DNA from: Salvia splendens
Taxonomy: Eukaryota > Streptophyta > Magnoliopsida > Lamiales > Lamiaceae
Reading direction: 5' to 3'
DNA: 64,000 nucleotides
Assembly: GCF_004379255.2 (NCBI RefSeq)
Contig: NC_056032.1
Span: forward strand, 31,221,322-31,285,321
In this document: piece by piece, positions 32,218 to 44,045 of the stretch
How positions within the stretch are numbered: the first letter of the stretch is position 1
Layout: every line of letters starts with the position of its first letter
Translations under genes and position numbers: made by a program
Notes under the pieces: model-generated
The model's input: the letters and a program-made list of their open reading frames with translations, nothing else
Databases searched by the model: none
Told to the model about the DNA's origin: nothing

Positions 32218-34998
32218 TGTCACGACCGCTCTTTAGGGTTAATAAATATGGGCGATCGTGATTAAGAGAATTTAATAAAAAGACGAAAAGGACTAGGGTT
32301 TTAATAACGAGCTTGACCAATAATTAATATTCAAATAAAACGACCAAGAATTTGACATAAATTAGTAAAATCCCAAATATTCAATATCCAAATAATTTAG
32401 GTTGCAAGCCCAATAAACGATAAGTGAAAGAAATGTCACAGCGGAAACGATCAAGAGTAAGAGTGACGCCATGTGTGAAGACACAACGATACCCATAATT
32501 CAAAAACAACAGTTCATTTACCAATTTACTTGCTCAACACCACCGTACTCTCGTCGCCGCTCAACCTGCACATAAGGAAAACACATGCAGGGCTGAGTAC
32601 TATAAAAATACTCAATGGGCTCATGCTGAAAACATTTTCAATAAAGAGTAATTTATCATGCCATTCACAAGTAACCATCGGGGTTTAGCTTTAGAAATGC
32701 CCGAGGCACTCAAAATCATTTCCATTTCAAACATCGACTGATCAGTCATTTTCCCATAGACGTTCGCCGTATCTGCCAATACATGACTTGGAATGTGGCC
32801 ACAAACCAAGCCACTAGACCGGCCAGCCCGTACGCTAGCACACGATCTACCATAGGTGTACACTAGCCCAAGTAGGGTTTGCGGCCCTACAAGGACCCGA
32901 ATTCGATTTATATAATAATGGCATAAAGCCACATCAGATAGGCACGTAAAAAAATCACATCATAGCATGATAAATACTGTTTCATTTCCATCGACAAAAT
33001 ATTTAGGACGTTGTCCTTATTTAAAAGAAAGCCCACCTCAATTGATTAATTCTCTACACTTCCTTCCCTTTGGTATCTCGATTCCCTTGCGAAGTCTCAC
33101 CTTTATAATTTAAATAATACATATATCAACATACCTTCCATTTAAATAAATAAAATACATGCATCCTAAGCGAAGTTATTTATCTCGGTTTTCGGTTATT
33201 CGGCGGTCGCTTACACCCTTAATTCCTCCGTTAGCTCCTCGTATTTTTCTCCACGATATCGAAATAAAATTCCCAAAATCAATAAAAAGTAATTAAATTA
33301 TCACAAGCATTTTCCCCTCCAGCTATATTTATTTCGGACTTAGGATATAATTATTCGTTCGTTGATATATTCGGAAATTAATTAGATAATTCGACACAAT
33401 TAATTATCGGCCCAAAGATTTATTTAAAAGCCCCAAAACTTAATTATTTCCCCCACTTTATGTCTCCAATTAAATTAGGAAGCCCTAACAAATTAAATTG
33501 GAGCCCAACTAACCAAATCCTACCATTTAAATAAAAATGCCCAAAGCTAATTCTTATTTTTCCTCAATCAATTAACAAGGCCCAAATAAAAAAAAAAACA
33601 AAAGGCCCATACCATTTATTTCTAATTAATGAGGCCCAAAATCAAAATGTACTCCCCCCTCACATTCACATCTCGGTTCTCTCTCTTCTCTCTCCCTCTT
33701 CTTCTTTCTCTCTTCTTCTTTCTCTCTTCTTCTTTCTCGCCCAAATCGGGAGTTCTCACCGTCGCCTTCCACCGTCGCCGGCCGCTGCTCACCGGAATCG
33801 CGTCGCTGCTGCTCGTCAGTCAGCCTCCTCCGTCTGCTGCCTTCGTCGCCGGGAGGTGCTGCCGCTGCCGTCGCTGCCGGGAGGCGCTGCTGTGCTCCCC
33901 GCCGGAAGCCGCCGTCGCACGGTCAGGCCGCAGCAAGAGGCGCAGTGCCGTTCGCCCGTGCCGCAAACCACCTTCGCCGTCATTCAATCGGGGCAGTCCC
34001 TACTTACCCCGAACGGATACCGCGCAACCCCGAACAACTCCGAACAGCCCCGAATCGACCCGAATTAATACCGCGCAGCCCCGATTTCCTCCCCGAAGGT
34101 AAGTTCTTTATTTGATTAAAATTTGTTTCTTTAGATTATTTTGCTTCGATTCAAGGTATATTGCAGATTGTGGTAATTGTAGGGTGTAATGTGTATGGAT
34201 GCAATAGAATGAAATTGAAATTTGGATGGGGGAGGTGTTTACCTTCAATTGCAGACGGATGTTGAGGAAGAAAAAAAATGGTTCTTGAAGCTGGAGGATT
34301 TTGGTTACTGCCAATAACACAATTTGATGTTAGATTTTGAAGCAGGAGAAAGTTTAGATACAAATCGATAGGATTTAGTTTACCTTGAGTAGAAGTTGAA
34401 GGATGATTCTTGCTTGCAGAGACGATAGGTGAGGAAAATGTAATGGTTGAAGATTTAATATAGGGGAAAGGAGGTTGGGATACGGGAGAGATTTGTGGGA
34501 GAGATGGAGGGACGGTTTTTAGTAGTGGGAAAGGAGAGAAATTTCGAAATCCTCTTTTTTTCTTATTTGAATTTATTTGGTATTTTATTTTCAGATTACG
34601 GAGGAGAAATATCTATTCACGGAGGAGGAAAATCTGCGTAGAATATTTAATTAAAGATTAGAATTAAAGATATCTTATTTTAATTAGTTTAGCTTAATTC
34701 ACAGCCCATTGTATTTTATTTTAAATTGTGCAGTCCCTAATTTATTTATCACGGACTGAACCTTTATATTATTTGTCCAATTATTCGATCCAGTACGCAA
34801 ATTGAGTTCAATAAATATTCCTCACGGAAAGGAAATTATTTAGATTCGCGATGTAATTTATTTCACAAATCTCAGTCCAACACCCATTAATTCACCAATT
34901 ATTTACCGACAATTAATTCACGGACTTCGCAAAATTAATAGCATTAAAACCATTACTTTAGGGTTTACAAATTAGGGTTCAAAAAGTGGGGCGTTACA
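32218..34998 (-). repeat. 5' LTR of the chromovirus
   Basis: 2,781 bp, TG...CA on the minus strand, nearly identical to 22657-25424 but with an extra block of about 30 bp near 33367 and a loss of about 30 bp in the GC-rich island near 33820. Promoter elements cannot be placed with confidence. Confidence 0.93.
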
Positions 34999-35003
34999 TA
35001 ACC

Positions 35004-36078
35004 AGAGAGCAAAATAAGAATCCATTACCCCAGGAGACAAGTGCAACAAAGAAGGAACTGAAGACATTACCCCCATGCCTCAGATATGCCTATTTGGAAG
35101 AGAACGAGATGTTCCCAGTGATTGCCAACAGTAACCTGACCAGAGAACAGGAAGAAGAATAAGACTGCTATAGGATGGATTCTATCAGACCTGGTGGGGA
35201 TTAGTCCTGGTCTCTGCATGCACCATATCCGCCTGGAGGATGGAGCCAAACCTCACAGAGACCCACAGAGGAAGCTGAATCTGAATATGAGAGAAGAGGT
35301 TCTTAAAGAAGTACTCAAGCTGCTATCGCTGGGTATCATATATTCTATTCCAGATAGCAAGTGGGTATGCCCGGTCTATATGGTACCTAAGAAGTCAAGC
35401 ATCCAAGTGGTTACAAATGAGATGAATGAGTTGGTGCCCACAAGATTAGTAACCGGGTGGCGGATGTGTATAGATTACCGGAAATTGAATGAGGCTACGC
35501 GAAAGGACCATTTTTCGTTACCATTCATAGATCAGATGCTGGAAAGATTGGAAGGCAAGAAGTTTTCCTGTTTTCTGGACGGATACAGTGGATACTTCCA
35601 AATTTACGTTGATCCGGAAGATCAGGAGAAAACAACCTTCACATGCCCGTTTGGGACGTACACATATAGGAGGATGCCCTTTGGATTGTGCAATGCGCCA
35701 GACACTTTTCAGAGGTGCATGATGAGTATTTTCTCAGACCAGTTGGAGGAGTGTATCAAGATTTTTATGGATGACTTCATGGTCTATGGGAATTCTTTCG
35801 AAGCTTGCCTAGCCAATTTGAATCGAGTGTTACAGAGGTGGAGAGAGAAGAGTCTGGTACTAAATTTTGAAAAGTGCCACTTCATGGTACAAGAGGGAAT
35901 TGTTCTGGGGCACGTGGTCTCAGAAAAAGGTATTCAGGTGGATAAGACGAAGGTAGACGTGATCTCAAGGCTTCCATATCCTACGAATCAGAAAGAGATA
36001 AGGGAGATACTGAAGAGGCTATACCAGACGCATCCCGGAGGAGCATCGAGAAACCTCAAGCCTCATTTGTTGGGATAA
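35004..36078 (+). pseudogene. Athila-like reverse transcriptase, truncated
   Basis: After the chromovirus the Athila frame resumes with ELKTLPPCLRYAYLEENEMF, then a break near 35160. RT proper (35194-36030) has CMHHIRLEDGAKPHRD, GWRMCIDYRKLNEATRKDHF, LPFIDQMLERL, the palm motif FMDDFMVYG (35763-35789, with FMDD replacing YMDD as usual in Athila) and GIVLGHVVSEKGIQVDKTKV. It stops short: after NQKEIRE the expected connection to RNase H (RSFLGHAGFYRRFI) is missing and the frame enters unrelated residues. The enzyme would copy element RNA to DNA; this copy cannot. Confidence 0.9.
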
Positions 36079-36082
36079 GGTA

Positions 36083-36418
36083 ATGGCTGCGACTGGAGCT
36101 GGAGTTTCTGACAAAGGGAAGTACCCGCTGAATATGGAACCATGGTTCGCTGACCTAGCAAACTACTTAGTCACAGGGGAACTACCCAGCACTCCAGAAG
36201 TTTCCCAGGCCCAGAGGATGAAAATCAGAAGTGAGCCCATCGTCCCATCAGCTAAGAAACAGAAAGAAAGAGAGGAAGCCATCACCACCGCCACTACTTT
36301 TGCAAGTAAGGAGATCCCGAGGCCACCCCAGCCCAAGGTCAGGAATGATACTACACCACCACCACCAAGAGGAGCACCCGAGAAACCTGGTCCCCACAGG
36401 GGCCAGGGACAGAATTAG
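36083..36418 (+). pseudogene. Remnant of the Athila RNase H-integrase spacer joined to a Pro-rich tail
   Basis: The frame contains EPWFADLANYLVTGELP, the spacer that in Athila elements lies between RNase H and integrase. Directly after it (from about residue 48) a Lys/Glu/Pro-rich tail of unknown origin begins, without integrase HHCC or DDE motifs. Two internal deletions, before and after this fragment, are the simplest reading. Confidence 0.6.
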
Positions 36419-37443
36419 TCAAACACCCCTCAGAGTAACCAAGTAATTTTTAGTTTTGTTTTCAGTTCTTTTTTGTTTTTTCAGCTTTAGTTTTTTTAGT
36501 AAGCATACTAGGTTGTTGTTTATGTGCCTTCTCCCAGTTAGGTCATGGCTTTGCCTAAGTGTGAGAAGTTTGTATGCCTAGTATGTTGTGTTTCTTGTGT
36601 TTTTCTTGCGTAGCTTCTTACACTTAGCCTATTGCTTGGCCTAAGTGTAAGAAGATTGCTTTGTTTTTGTTCGGTGTGTTTTTGCCTTCTTACACTTAGC
36701 CCAAAGGAAAAAAGAAAAAAAAAAGAAAAATGGGCAGGAACAGTTTTACCTGACCCAAGAAAAGGAAAAAGAAAAAAAGAAAAGAAAAAACGGGCAAGAA
36801 AAATTTTGTGGCCCAGATATGTAGGGAAAATAAGTCTAATTAGCCAGGGGAACATCTCCAATATGCTGGGAAAGATAAAATCATACATGGGAGTTGTTAA
36901 TAAGCTTTGCCCCTAAGTTCACGTGTCCGTGTCATGTTTCACCTGTACTGTTGAACTTAGATCCTTATCCTCACTGTTAAACACTGTGACCCCTTAGCCC
37001 CATTACAACCCAGTGAAAGACCTTAAGGAACTATTCTATGGCATCAATCTTAAGGCATCAATGGTATGGCAGAATGAAGAGCGAATGATCATTACGTCCC
37101 TGGTGAGGAATGAATGATCGTGTGAACCTAACAGAGGCAAAATTTTAGGCTATCGTGACGAACTGACAGCTTGACTAAGATAGAAAAAGGGAGGGGGAAG
37201 AATCTGAGGCTGTAAAAACTTGGATCGACCTTAATCTGGTGGGGATGGCTGCTAGAAAAAATACCAGTTTATGCGCTTCTGTGTTTTTCTTTTCTTTGTC
37301 TTGTTTTTTCTGTGTGTTCCTTTTTTCTGTGTCTAGGTCTAGGAGTTTGGTCGGTTAACAAGAGAGGATGCATTGAAACTTGCCTTATTTCTTTTTCTTG
37401 TCTTTCATACTTGAGGACAACTATGTTTTAAGTGTGAGCAGTT
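36419..37443 (+). other. 3' untranslated region of the Athila-like element
   Basis: No coding signal. The word CCTAAGTGTAAGAAG occurs in alternating orientation near 36553, 36613, 36639 and 36685. A purine-rich block lies at 36706-36810. The end, TTTAAGTGTGAGCAGT at about 37428-37443, is the polypurine tract position before the 3' LTR. Confidence 0.7.
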
Positions 37444-38860
37444 TGATAAGGCTCGTTTCATGCATCTATTTTACGCATGAATTCTGTGATTTCTAAGGAG
37501 CTAACATGCATTTATAAGTCCAGGTGCGTGAAAAATCTGCCAAACCCAGGAATGAAAGACGATTACCAGGGCAGAGAGAATAAAGAAGAAAAGTGAAGAA
37601 AATGAGTGAATTCCGCGAGGGTACAATCATCAAATCAAGATGACCGTTTCCCTAGGGATTGGAGCCATGCCTATAAATACCAGGAAGCTTACGAGGACAC
37701 GGAGGACACGAAGTTAGAGAATTTTCCTTAGTAATTTTGGGCTCACTCTTCACACACTCACTCGCGCACTTGGTTCCATGGAGATTTGGGGTAGTTAGTG
37801 GTGGTTTGTTTTTGTTCAGCTGAAGGTGTAACACCACTCCGAGAAGGAGTGAAGAAATAATTTACTTTCTGCACGTACTGTTTCCTCACCGATTTCCTTG
37901 CCGGAAATTCGGCGATTGCTTTGTGACTCATTTTAGTTTATGTTTAATCTAGTTTAAATTCATGTTTTCGTTTGATTCTGTCGTTTACTGCTCTAATTTC
38001 TGCTTTGGGTGCTTTTCGCAATTGTTTTGTTGATCGGAGCTGAGATTGGTGTTGATCGGAGTTAGATTTCTGAATTGAGGTTGAATCGGAGTTGGGATGA
38101 TGTTGAGAATGGTGGATCTAATTTGTTTGGTGTTGATTCTGGTAGATCTAGCTTAGATTTATGTTAATCATTCGAATCTGGAATACGTGTGTTCGGATCT
38201 GCATGGAAAACTCTGTTACCGCTTGTTTACTTAGTCCAGTAGTTTAGATCTGATAACTGCGAGTTTAATTTGAAGTGTTCGGCGTTCGATCTGAAGTATG
38301 CTCTGTTTTTCATGTCTGCTATGTTCATTCCGTGTTCGTTTGTTGGAAAGGATGAAGTCGATCGGTAGTTGTAGTCGTACTGCTGTAGTTTGTTAGTTGC
38401 AGCTTTTGTCAGTAGTTAATTAGAGTAATATATTTTTCCGTTTACTTTTGCTTACCTTGTGTTTGGTTTATTTGGGAATACCCTCAAATTACTTTTTGAT
38501 ACAAATCATGCATGCATTTACGTTTTACGTACTTTCAATTCTCCAGATCTGGTAGTTAGCATAGACTAGATTTTATTTCCCAGGCCAAGTAGTTTAAAAC
38601 TCGACCCTCATGTTGCGTGGCAGCAGCCAAACCCCTCCAAAAGTTCTCTATATGCATTCCAACCCTTCCGTCCTCGTGGATTCGATCCCGACTTCCCTAT
38701 ACTAACCAATAGTGTAGAGGGTTGAGGTTTTGAGGCAAGGTTGTTACAACAACGACTGTATTCTGAAGGTTCACGATCTCCTAGACCCTGTGCCCTAGTG
38801 AATCCTCTGGACCTAAGAATTAGGCACACACAAAGCGCAACGAAAAACCGTGCGGCTTTA
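37444..38860 (+). repeat. 3' LTR of the Athila-like element
   Basis: 1,417 bp, starting TGATAAGGCTCG and matching 16640-18085. It ends CTTTA where the partner ends CTTCA. Copia sequence follows at once. Confidence 0.9.
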
Positions 38861-38865
38861 GCGAC

Positions 38866-41800
38866 GCAGAGAGAAATTGGGGGAGGCGGCGGATTGAATG
38901 GAGGTAAAGGGTTGGGGGCTGACAACCCTAACCCTAACAACTTTGCATATTCACAATTTACTCTTCCCGAATTGCCTTTATTATACACTGTACCCCATCC
39001 TCTAGTTAAAAGGCCCCAGAGTTATAGTAATTTGCATAGAACACCCCATCTAATTGATTACTGTGCGAAACCCCCTGATATTTCGAAAATTGTGGGAATT
39101 GAACCCCTACCCCTTTCAAATCGTTTTGATATTTTAAGAGATGTTTCCGCTACTTATACTGTAAAAAGGGGGCACAAAAATAACATAAAGGGATGGATTT
39201 TTTTATTGTGGAGCTACAGACACTATGACACCAAATAATGATGATTTTGTTAGTTTTAGTGATATTACTAAAACTTACATTCAGACTGCTAGTGGGGAAC
39301 TTATTATTGTGGCAGGGACTGGTACCATTGAAATATCTCCAACATTGAGATTGACAAATTGTCTTTATATTCCTACTTTGTCGCAAAGTTTGATGTCTAT
39401 AACTCATGTGACTAAAGGGCTGAATTGTATCTTGCTGATGCATCCCGACTTCTGTATTTTGCAGGATACACGGATGAGGAGGATATTCAGACGATGAGGA
39501 TACTTGGGCGTGGCACTGAGAGCCAAGGACTCTACTATGTGGACGAGATAGCACAACAAGTCAATGTGATGCTAGCTCATGGATCCACGAAAAGGAAAAT
39601 TTGGCTCTGACACCAACGATTAGGACACCCCTCCCTTGGTTATTTAAGTTTATTATTTCCTAAACTTTCTATTCCAAATAACTTTGCTTGTGAGACTTGT
39701 GTTTTGGCCAAATGCCACAGACAATCGTTTAAACCTACAAATACTCGTACGAATTCTATTTTTTCCCTTATTCATGCTGATGTGTGGGGTGGGGTCCTGC
39801 ACCCGCTGTGGGTGAGAATTGGTTTAGATATTTTGTGGTATTTGTAGACGATTGCTCTAGGATGACATTGATATATTTTTTGAAACAGAAGTCTAAGGTA
39901 GTGGACAAATTTATCCTATTCTTCACCCTTGTTCAAACCTAATTTCAAACCATTATAAAAACCTTGCGTTCTGATAATGGGAGAGAATATGTGAATCAAA
40001 AAATGACCGACTTCTTTACAGAAAAAGGCCTCCTTCATCAAACCACTTGCCCATATACACCTGAGCAAAACGGAGTAGCCGAAAGAAAAAATAGGACCAT
40101 CCTTGAAATGACTCGAGCCCTGATCATCGAATCCAAAGTTCCCAAATCCTTCTGGCCAGAAGCTGTTGCCACCTCCATATACCTTATAAACAGTCTCCCT
40201 ACAAAAATCCTCAACAAACAAACACCTCTCGATACCCTGTCCAAACACACAAAAATTCCTAACCGTCTCAACCATCAACCCAAAGTTTTTGGATGTACAG
40301 TGTATGTCCATATCCCAAAACATGAACAAACTAAACTCTCTCCTTGTGCTACCAAATCTGTCTTTGTGGGGTACAAGCTGAATCAAAAAGGGTATAGATG
40401 CTATGACTCACTCACCAGAAAAGTAACCACCACAATGAACTGCAACTTATTGGAAACCGAATTTTACTACCACACCCACCTTAGTAATCAAGGGGAAAGT
40501 GACTCGAATCAAACTGAGGACTATCTAAGTTGGTTTGTGTCTCGACCAAACTTCCCCTACGCAGACTCAGCCGAACCAGCTAGCACTACCACCGATCATG
40601 TCCCGTCCACATTGGAGTCGTCTCAACAGCCCCCAAGTACTCCAACTCAACCGATATCCGAGGCAATTTTTGAATCCCCTGCAGAGATTCCCATTACTAC
40701 TGATCCTGTTAATACAGAAAATACCACAGAGACGACTACTATAGATGGGAGTACAGGCCGATATATCCACCCTCCAGGAAGTACTCAAAGGATTCCTCCA
40801 AAAAGGTTTTCCCCCGAAAAGATAGGAAGGAAAAGTCAGTATGCAGTAGCCAACTTTGTGAAGGGAAATTTAACCAAGATGGCAAAGGCTTTTGAAACTG
40901 CCCTCTATGAAAAAGAGGAAATCCCCTACACTGCTGAAGAAGCATGAAATGTCTAGCACTGGAGGGATGCAATGTCAGCAAACTACCCAAAGTTGCCACC
41001 CTAGTGGGGTGTCGTTGGGTATTCACAATCAAAAGGAGACCTGATGAAACGATTGATCGATATAAAGCCAGGTTAGTATCAAAAGGCTACACCCAGACAT
41101 ACGGTGTTGACTATGCTGAAACCTTTTCACCAGTCGCCAAAATCAACACAGTAAGGGTACTATTCTCCATCGCTGCCAACAGGGACTGGCCACTACATCA
41201 ATTTGATGTGACAAATGTTTTTCTTCACAGAGAGCTGACTAAACCCGTATATATGGAGCCCCCACCGAGTTTCACTGAAGAATTTCAGAATGGAGATGTG
41301 TGCAAACTCAAGAAGACCTTATACGGCCTGAAACAATCTCCCAGAGCATGGTTCGGGAGATTTACTGAAGTGATGAAAAAGTATGAGTACCGACAGAGCA
41401 ACTCTGATCACACCCTCTTCCTCAAGAAAAGAAATGGTAAGATAACATGTCTTATTATTTATGTAGATGATATGATCATTACTGGGGACGACGAAGAGGA
41501 GATCAGCTAACTGAAAAAGAATTTGTTCAAGGAATTTGGAATGAAAGATCTAGGATCACTGAAGTAATTTTTTGGCATAGTGGTGTTGAGATCCAAAGAA
41601 GGTATTTTCATTAATCAGAGGAAGTACACACTCGATATACTTGCAGAGACTGGAATGATAGATTGCAAACCGGCAGATACTCCAATGGTTCAAAATCACG
41701 GACTACAAATCCGAGAAGGTGCTAAACTCGCTAATCGAAGGAAGTACCAACGATTGATGGGAAAATTCATCTATTTATCTCATACTAGGCCGGATCTAGC

Positions 41801-42408
41801 TTATGTCGTGAGAGTTGTAAGTCAGTTCATGCATGCACCCAAGAAGATCACTAGGAAGCAGTTCTGAGAATAGTACGGTATTTGAAGGGGACAGTAGGAC
41901 ATGGAGTCTTGTTCAAAAAGCATGGGCACTTGGAGATACATGGATACATGATGCAGACCGGGCAGGAAACCCAAATGACCGAAAGTCCAATGCAGGATAA
42001 TTCACCTTTGTAGGGGGCAATCTTGTTACCTGGAGAAGCAAGAAAAAGAGAGTGGTAGCACTGTCAAGTGCAGAAGCCGAATTTCGGGGGATAAAGAGTG
42101 GAATAACCGAAGTGTTGAGGCTTAAGAAGCTTATGACATAATTAGATCTCAAGTCAGCTCAACCATGTCGACTCCTCTGTGATAATAAAGCTGCTATCAA
42201 CATTTATAAAAATCCAGTTCAACATGATCGGATCAAACATGTGGATGTGGACAGACATTTCATAAAAAACATGATTGAGGCAAAAATTGTGGAGTTACCC
42301 TGTGTCAAATCTGAAGATCAATTGGCGGATATCTTGACAAAGGCTGTAAACTCCAAATCTTTTCAAGGAGTATTGGACAAGTTAAGCATCGGCAATCCCG
42401 TTACTTAA
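38866..42408 (+). pseudogene. Copia Pol (protease, integrase, RT, RNase H), broken
   Basis: The gag tail resumes at 38866 (REIGGGGGLNGGKG). Protease lies at about 39187-39225: after an extra T the frame reads CGATDTMTP, with Tyr at the catalytic Asp position (FYCGATD). The integrase start (RLGHPSLGYLSLLFPKL) is near 39615, ETCVLAKCHRQSFKPT near 39690, and the core (RSDNGREYVNQK, PEQNGVAERKNRTILEMTRA) at 39964-40300. RT (40944-41560) has VGCRWVFTIKRRPDETIDRY, ETFSPVAKINTVR and IYVDDMIITG (41458-41487), and RNase H has SSAEAEFRGI (42063-42092) and ADILTKAV (about 42327-42350), ending TAA at 42406-42408. There are many stops and shifts (for example 39610, 40945, 41508 and 41565). Motif order INT-RT-RH is diagnostic of copia. 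Confidence 0.92.
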
Positions 42409-42420
42409 CTTGAGGGGGAG

Positions 42421-42651
42421 TGTTGGAAGGAAGATTCTCCGAAATCAAAGACTTGATCTCCCGCAATCAAGAATTGGTTGTAATTAGTAATAGAATGATA
42501 TTTTCCTTGTATAGGATATTAGGGTTGCTTGATTAAAGCTTACCATAAGTATTGTGTACTCCCTTAACCTTTAAAGAGGTGTGTAAATCCTTCTTCGTAA
42601 TCAAGCAATACAGTGAATACAATTCCAGAAACTATACCATTCTTTTTATCA
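42421..42651 (+). repeat. 3' LTR of the copia element
   Basis: 231 bp, preceded by the polypurine tract TTGAGGGGGAG (42410-42420) and followed by the AGAAC duplication. Confidence 0.93.
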
Positions 42652-42684
42652 AGAACTTTTTAAATTCCACCCCAAAACATAATA

Positions 42685-43172
42685 CTCCCTCTGTCCACCA
42701 TTAGGAGTCCCGATCACTTTTACGACTCGTTTTGTAAAAAATGATAATAAATAGTTAAAGCGAAGAAATGGTAAAGTAAGAGGGAGAATAATGTTGAGAC
42801 TTCTCAACATTATTCAATCTTACTTTACCATTTCTCCACTTTAACTATTTATTACTCCCTCCGTCTATGAAATATTGTCCAAGTTTGACCCGACGGGATT
42901 TAAGAAATTTGAAGAAAAGTGAGTTGAAAAAGTTAGTGGAACGAGAGTCCTAGTTTATATATTCGTTTTAGAATAGAATGTGAGTGTAAAAAATTAGTGG
43001 AAAGTGAGATCCATTTACTAAAAATAGAAAGAAAGAAAAAACAAAGTAGACAACTTTTTACGGACGGACTAAAATGGCAAAACTGAACAACATTTCACGG
43101 ACGGAGGGAGTATCATTTTTACAAAACGAGTGCGCGAAAGTGATTGGGACTCCTAATGGCGGACGGAGGGAG
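42685..43172. mobile_element. Foldback Stowaway-type MITE interrupted by another MITE
   Basis: Ends CTCCCTCTGTCCACCATTAG and CTAATGGCGGACGGAGGGAG, TA flanks. Beyond the ends, almost the whole element is one inverted repeat centred near 42802 (AATAATGTTGAG against CTCAACATTATT). Without the insert it is about 230 bp. Confidence 0.85.
42855..43110. mobile_element. Stowaway-type MITE nested in the foldback MITE
   Basis: Ends CTCCCTCCGTCTATGAAAT and ATTTCACGGACGGAGGGAG, TA on both sides, 256 bp. It sits in the right arm of the outer MITE. Confidence 0.87.
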
Positions 43173-43201
43173 TATCAAATTATCCCCCCGGACACACTAC
43201 C

Positions 43202-43937
43202 CAATGACGGACCCAGGATATGAATTTCGTGGGGTCGAATATAATGATGAATGAAAAATAAATATAATATTAAAATAATTACTATTAAATGATTTCTATG
43301 AGGATTCATATCTAAAAACTTCGTTGATCTAAGACTTTTCACATCTAAAAAATTTTCAAGTAAAATCATATGCTCGAATAATCTAAATATTTATTTTTAG
43401 AAGTCGTAGTATTTAAATATTAATAAAACAATAATTTCTTGGTTATTATCAATAATTTTTAAAACATATCACGTAATAAATAGAAATAGAATGGAATCGC
43501 CGATAATAAAAAGAAAATTATGAATATAAATATCTTGAATTATTCTATAACAATCCAATTATTCAAATATTTATTACTCCTTTATTATTATTCCTTATCA
43601 GGTAGGCAAGCCCAATTAATTATAGTAACAAAACAGGCCTAACTAAATAAATCGACACAAACAAAAAAAAAAACGGTTGTCTTCCTCGTCCAGATCTGGA
43701 CTTTCTGCCACTTTTGCCCCCGGACTTCCTCCATATTTTTCCTATATTCTTCACAATGATTCTTCTTAAATTTTCTTATTTTCCTACAAAGGAGGATTGG
43801 GTGGGGGTGGACCTGCTGTGGGGTCGGAAGCAGAGTTGCACCGGGTTATAAGTCGACAATTCAAGTTTTTCGGCAACGCTCGCTGGCTGACGGTGGGGTC
43901 GGTCGATCCCATTCGACCCCACCTGGGTCCGTCGTTG
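43202..43937. mobile_element. Non-autonomous hAT-type element
   Basis: 736 bp. Terminal repeats CAATGACGGACCCAGG and CCTGGGTCCGTCGTTG, flanked by a perfect 8-bp duplication ACACTACC (43194-43201 and 43938-43945). AT-rich inside; the GC-richer end near 43797-43930 has no credible product. It belongs to another hAT family than 20873-21960. Confidence 0.9.
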
Positions 43938-44009
43938 ACACTACCCAAAAGCCTGCCATGTAATCAATATCCCAATTAATGCGACATGAAAAGTAATGAT
44001 GAAATATTG

Positions 44010-44045
44010 GAAAGATTGAAATGCCTTTAGTGGTATTTTAGAAAA
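44010..44045. repeat. Inner end of the right MULE-A terminal repeat
   Basis: TTGAAATGCCTTTAGTGGTA and following TTTTAGAAAA match the reverse complement of the inner left repeat near 13635-13670. MULE-B begins at 44046 and separates it from the rest of the repeat at 59387-59552. Confidence 0.75.

Larger units (their letters stand above)
22657..34998 (-). mobile_element. Tekay/Del-like chromovirus (Ty3/gypsy) inside the Athila-like element
   Basis: 12,342 bp with a perfect target duplication TAACC (22652-22656 and 34999-35003). On the minus strand it runs TGTAACGCCCC...CGTGACA (5' LTR 34998-32218), initiator-tRNA-Met primer site, a 2.2-kb leader with an extra ORF and a minisatellite, Gag-Pol (29995 to about 25450), polypurine tract, 3' LTR (25424-22657). 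The protein sequence and the FHVSQLRKYV and ILDRK motifs near the C-terminus place it with Tekay/Del. Three in-frame stops and at least two frame breaks make it non-autonomous. Confidence 0.95.
16640..38860 (+). mobile_element. Athila-like Ty3/gypsy retrotransposon inside the copia gag
   Basis: The LTRs at 16640-18085 and 37444-38860 start TGATAAGGCTCG and end CTTCA or CTTTA. The flanking 5-mers are GCAGC and GCGAC, matching at only 3 of 5, so the boundary rests mainly on where copia sequence stops and restarts. Without its own inserts (SINE, hAT and chromovirus) the element is about 8.4 kb. Order is LTR, tRNA-Asp-type primer site, gag, protease, RT, spacer remnant, LTR. RNase H and integrase are absent, so it is internally deleted and non-autonomous. 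Confidence 0.9.
15234..42651 (+). mobile_element. Ty1/copia retrotransposon (Ale-like) inside MULE-A, split by an Athila-like element
   Basis: The LTRs of 231 bp at 15234-15464 and 42421-42651 start TGTTGGAAGG and end TTTATCA. The target duplication AGAAC is perfect (15229-15233 and 42652-42656). Without the insert at 16640-38860 the element is about 5.2 kb, normal for small-LTR copia lineages such as Ale. Order is gag, protease, integrase, RT, RNase H, as in copia. Gag is cut by the Athila-like insertion; pol has stops and frameshifts. Confidence 0.93.
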
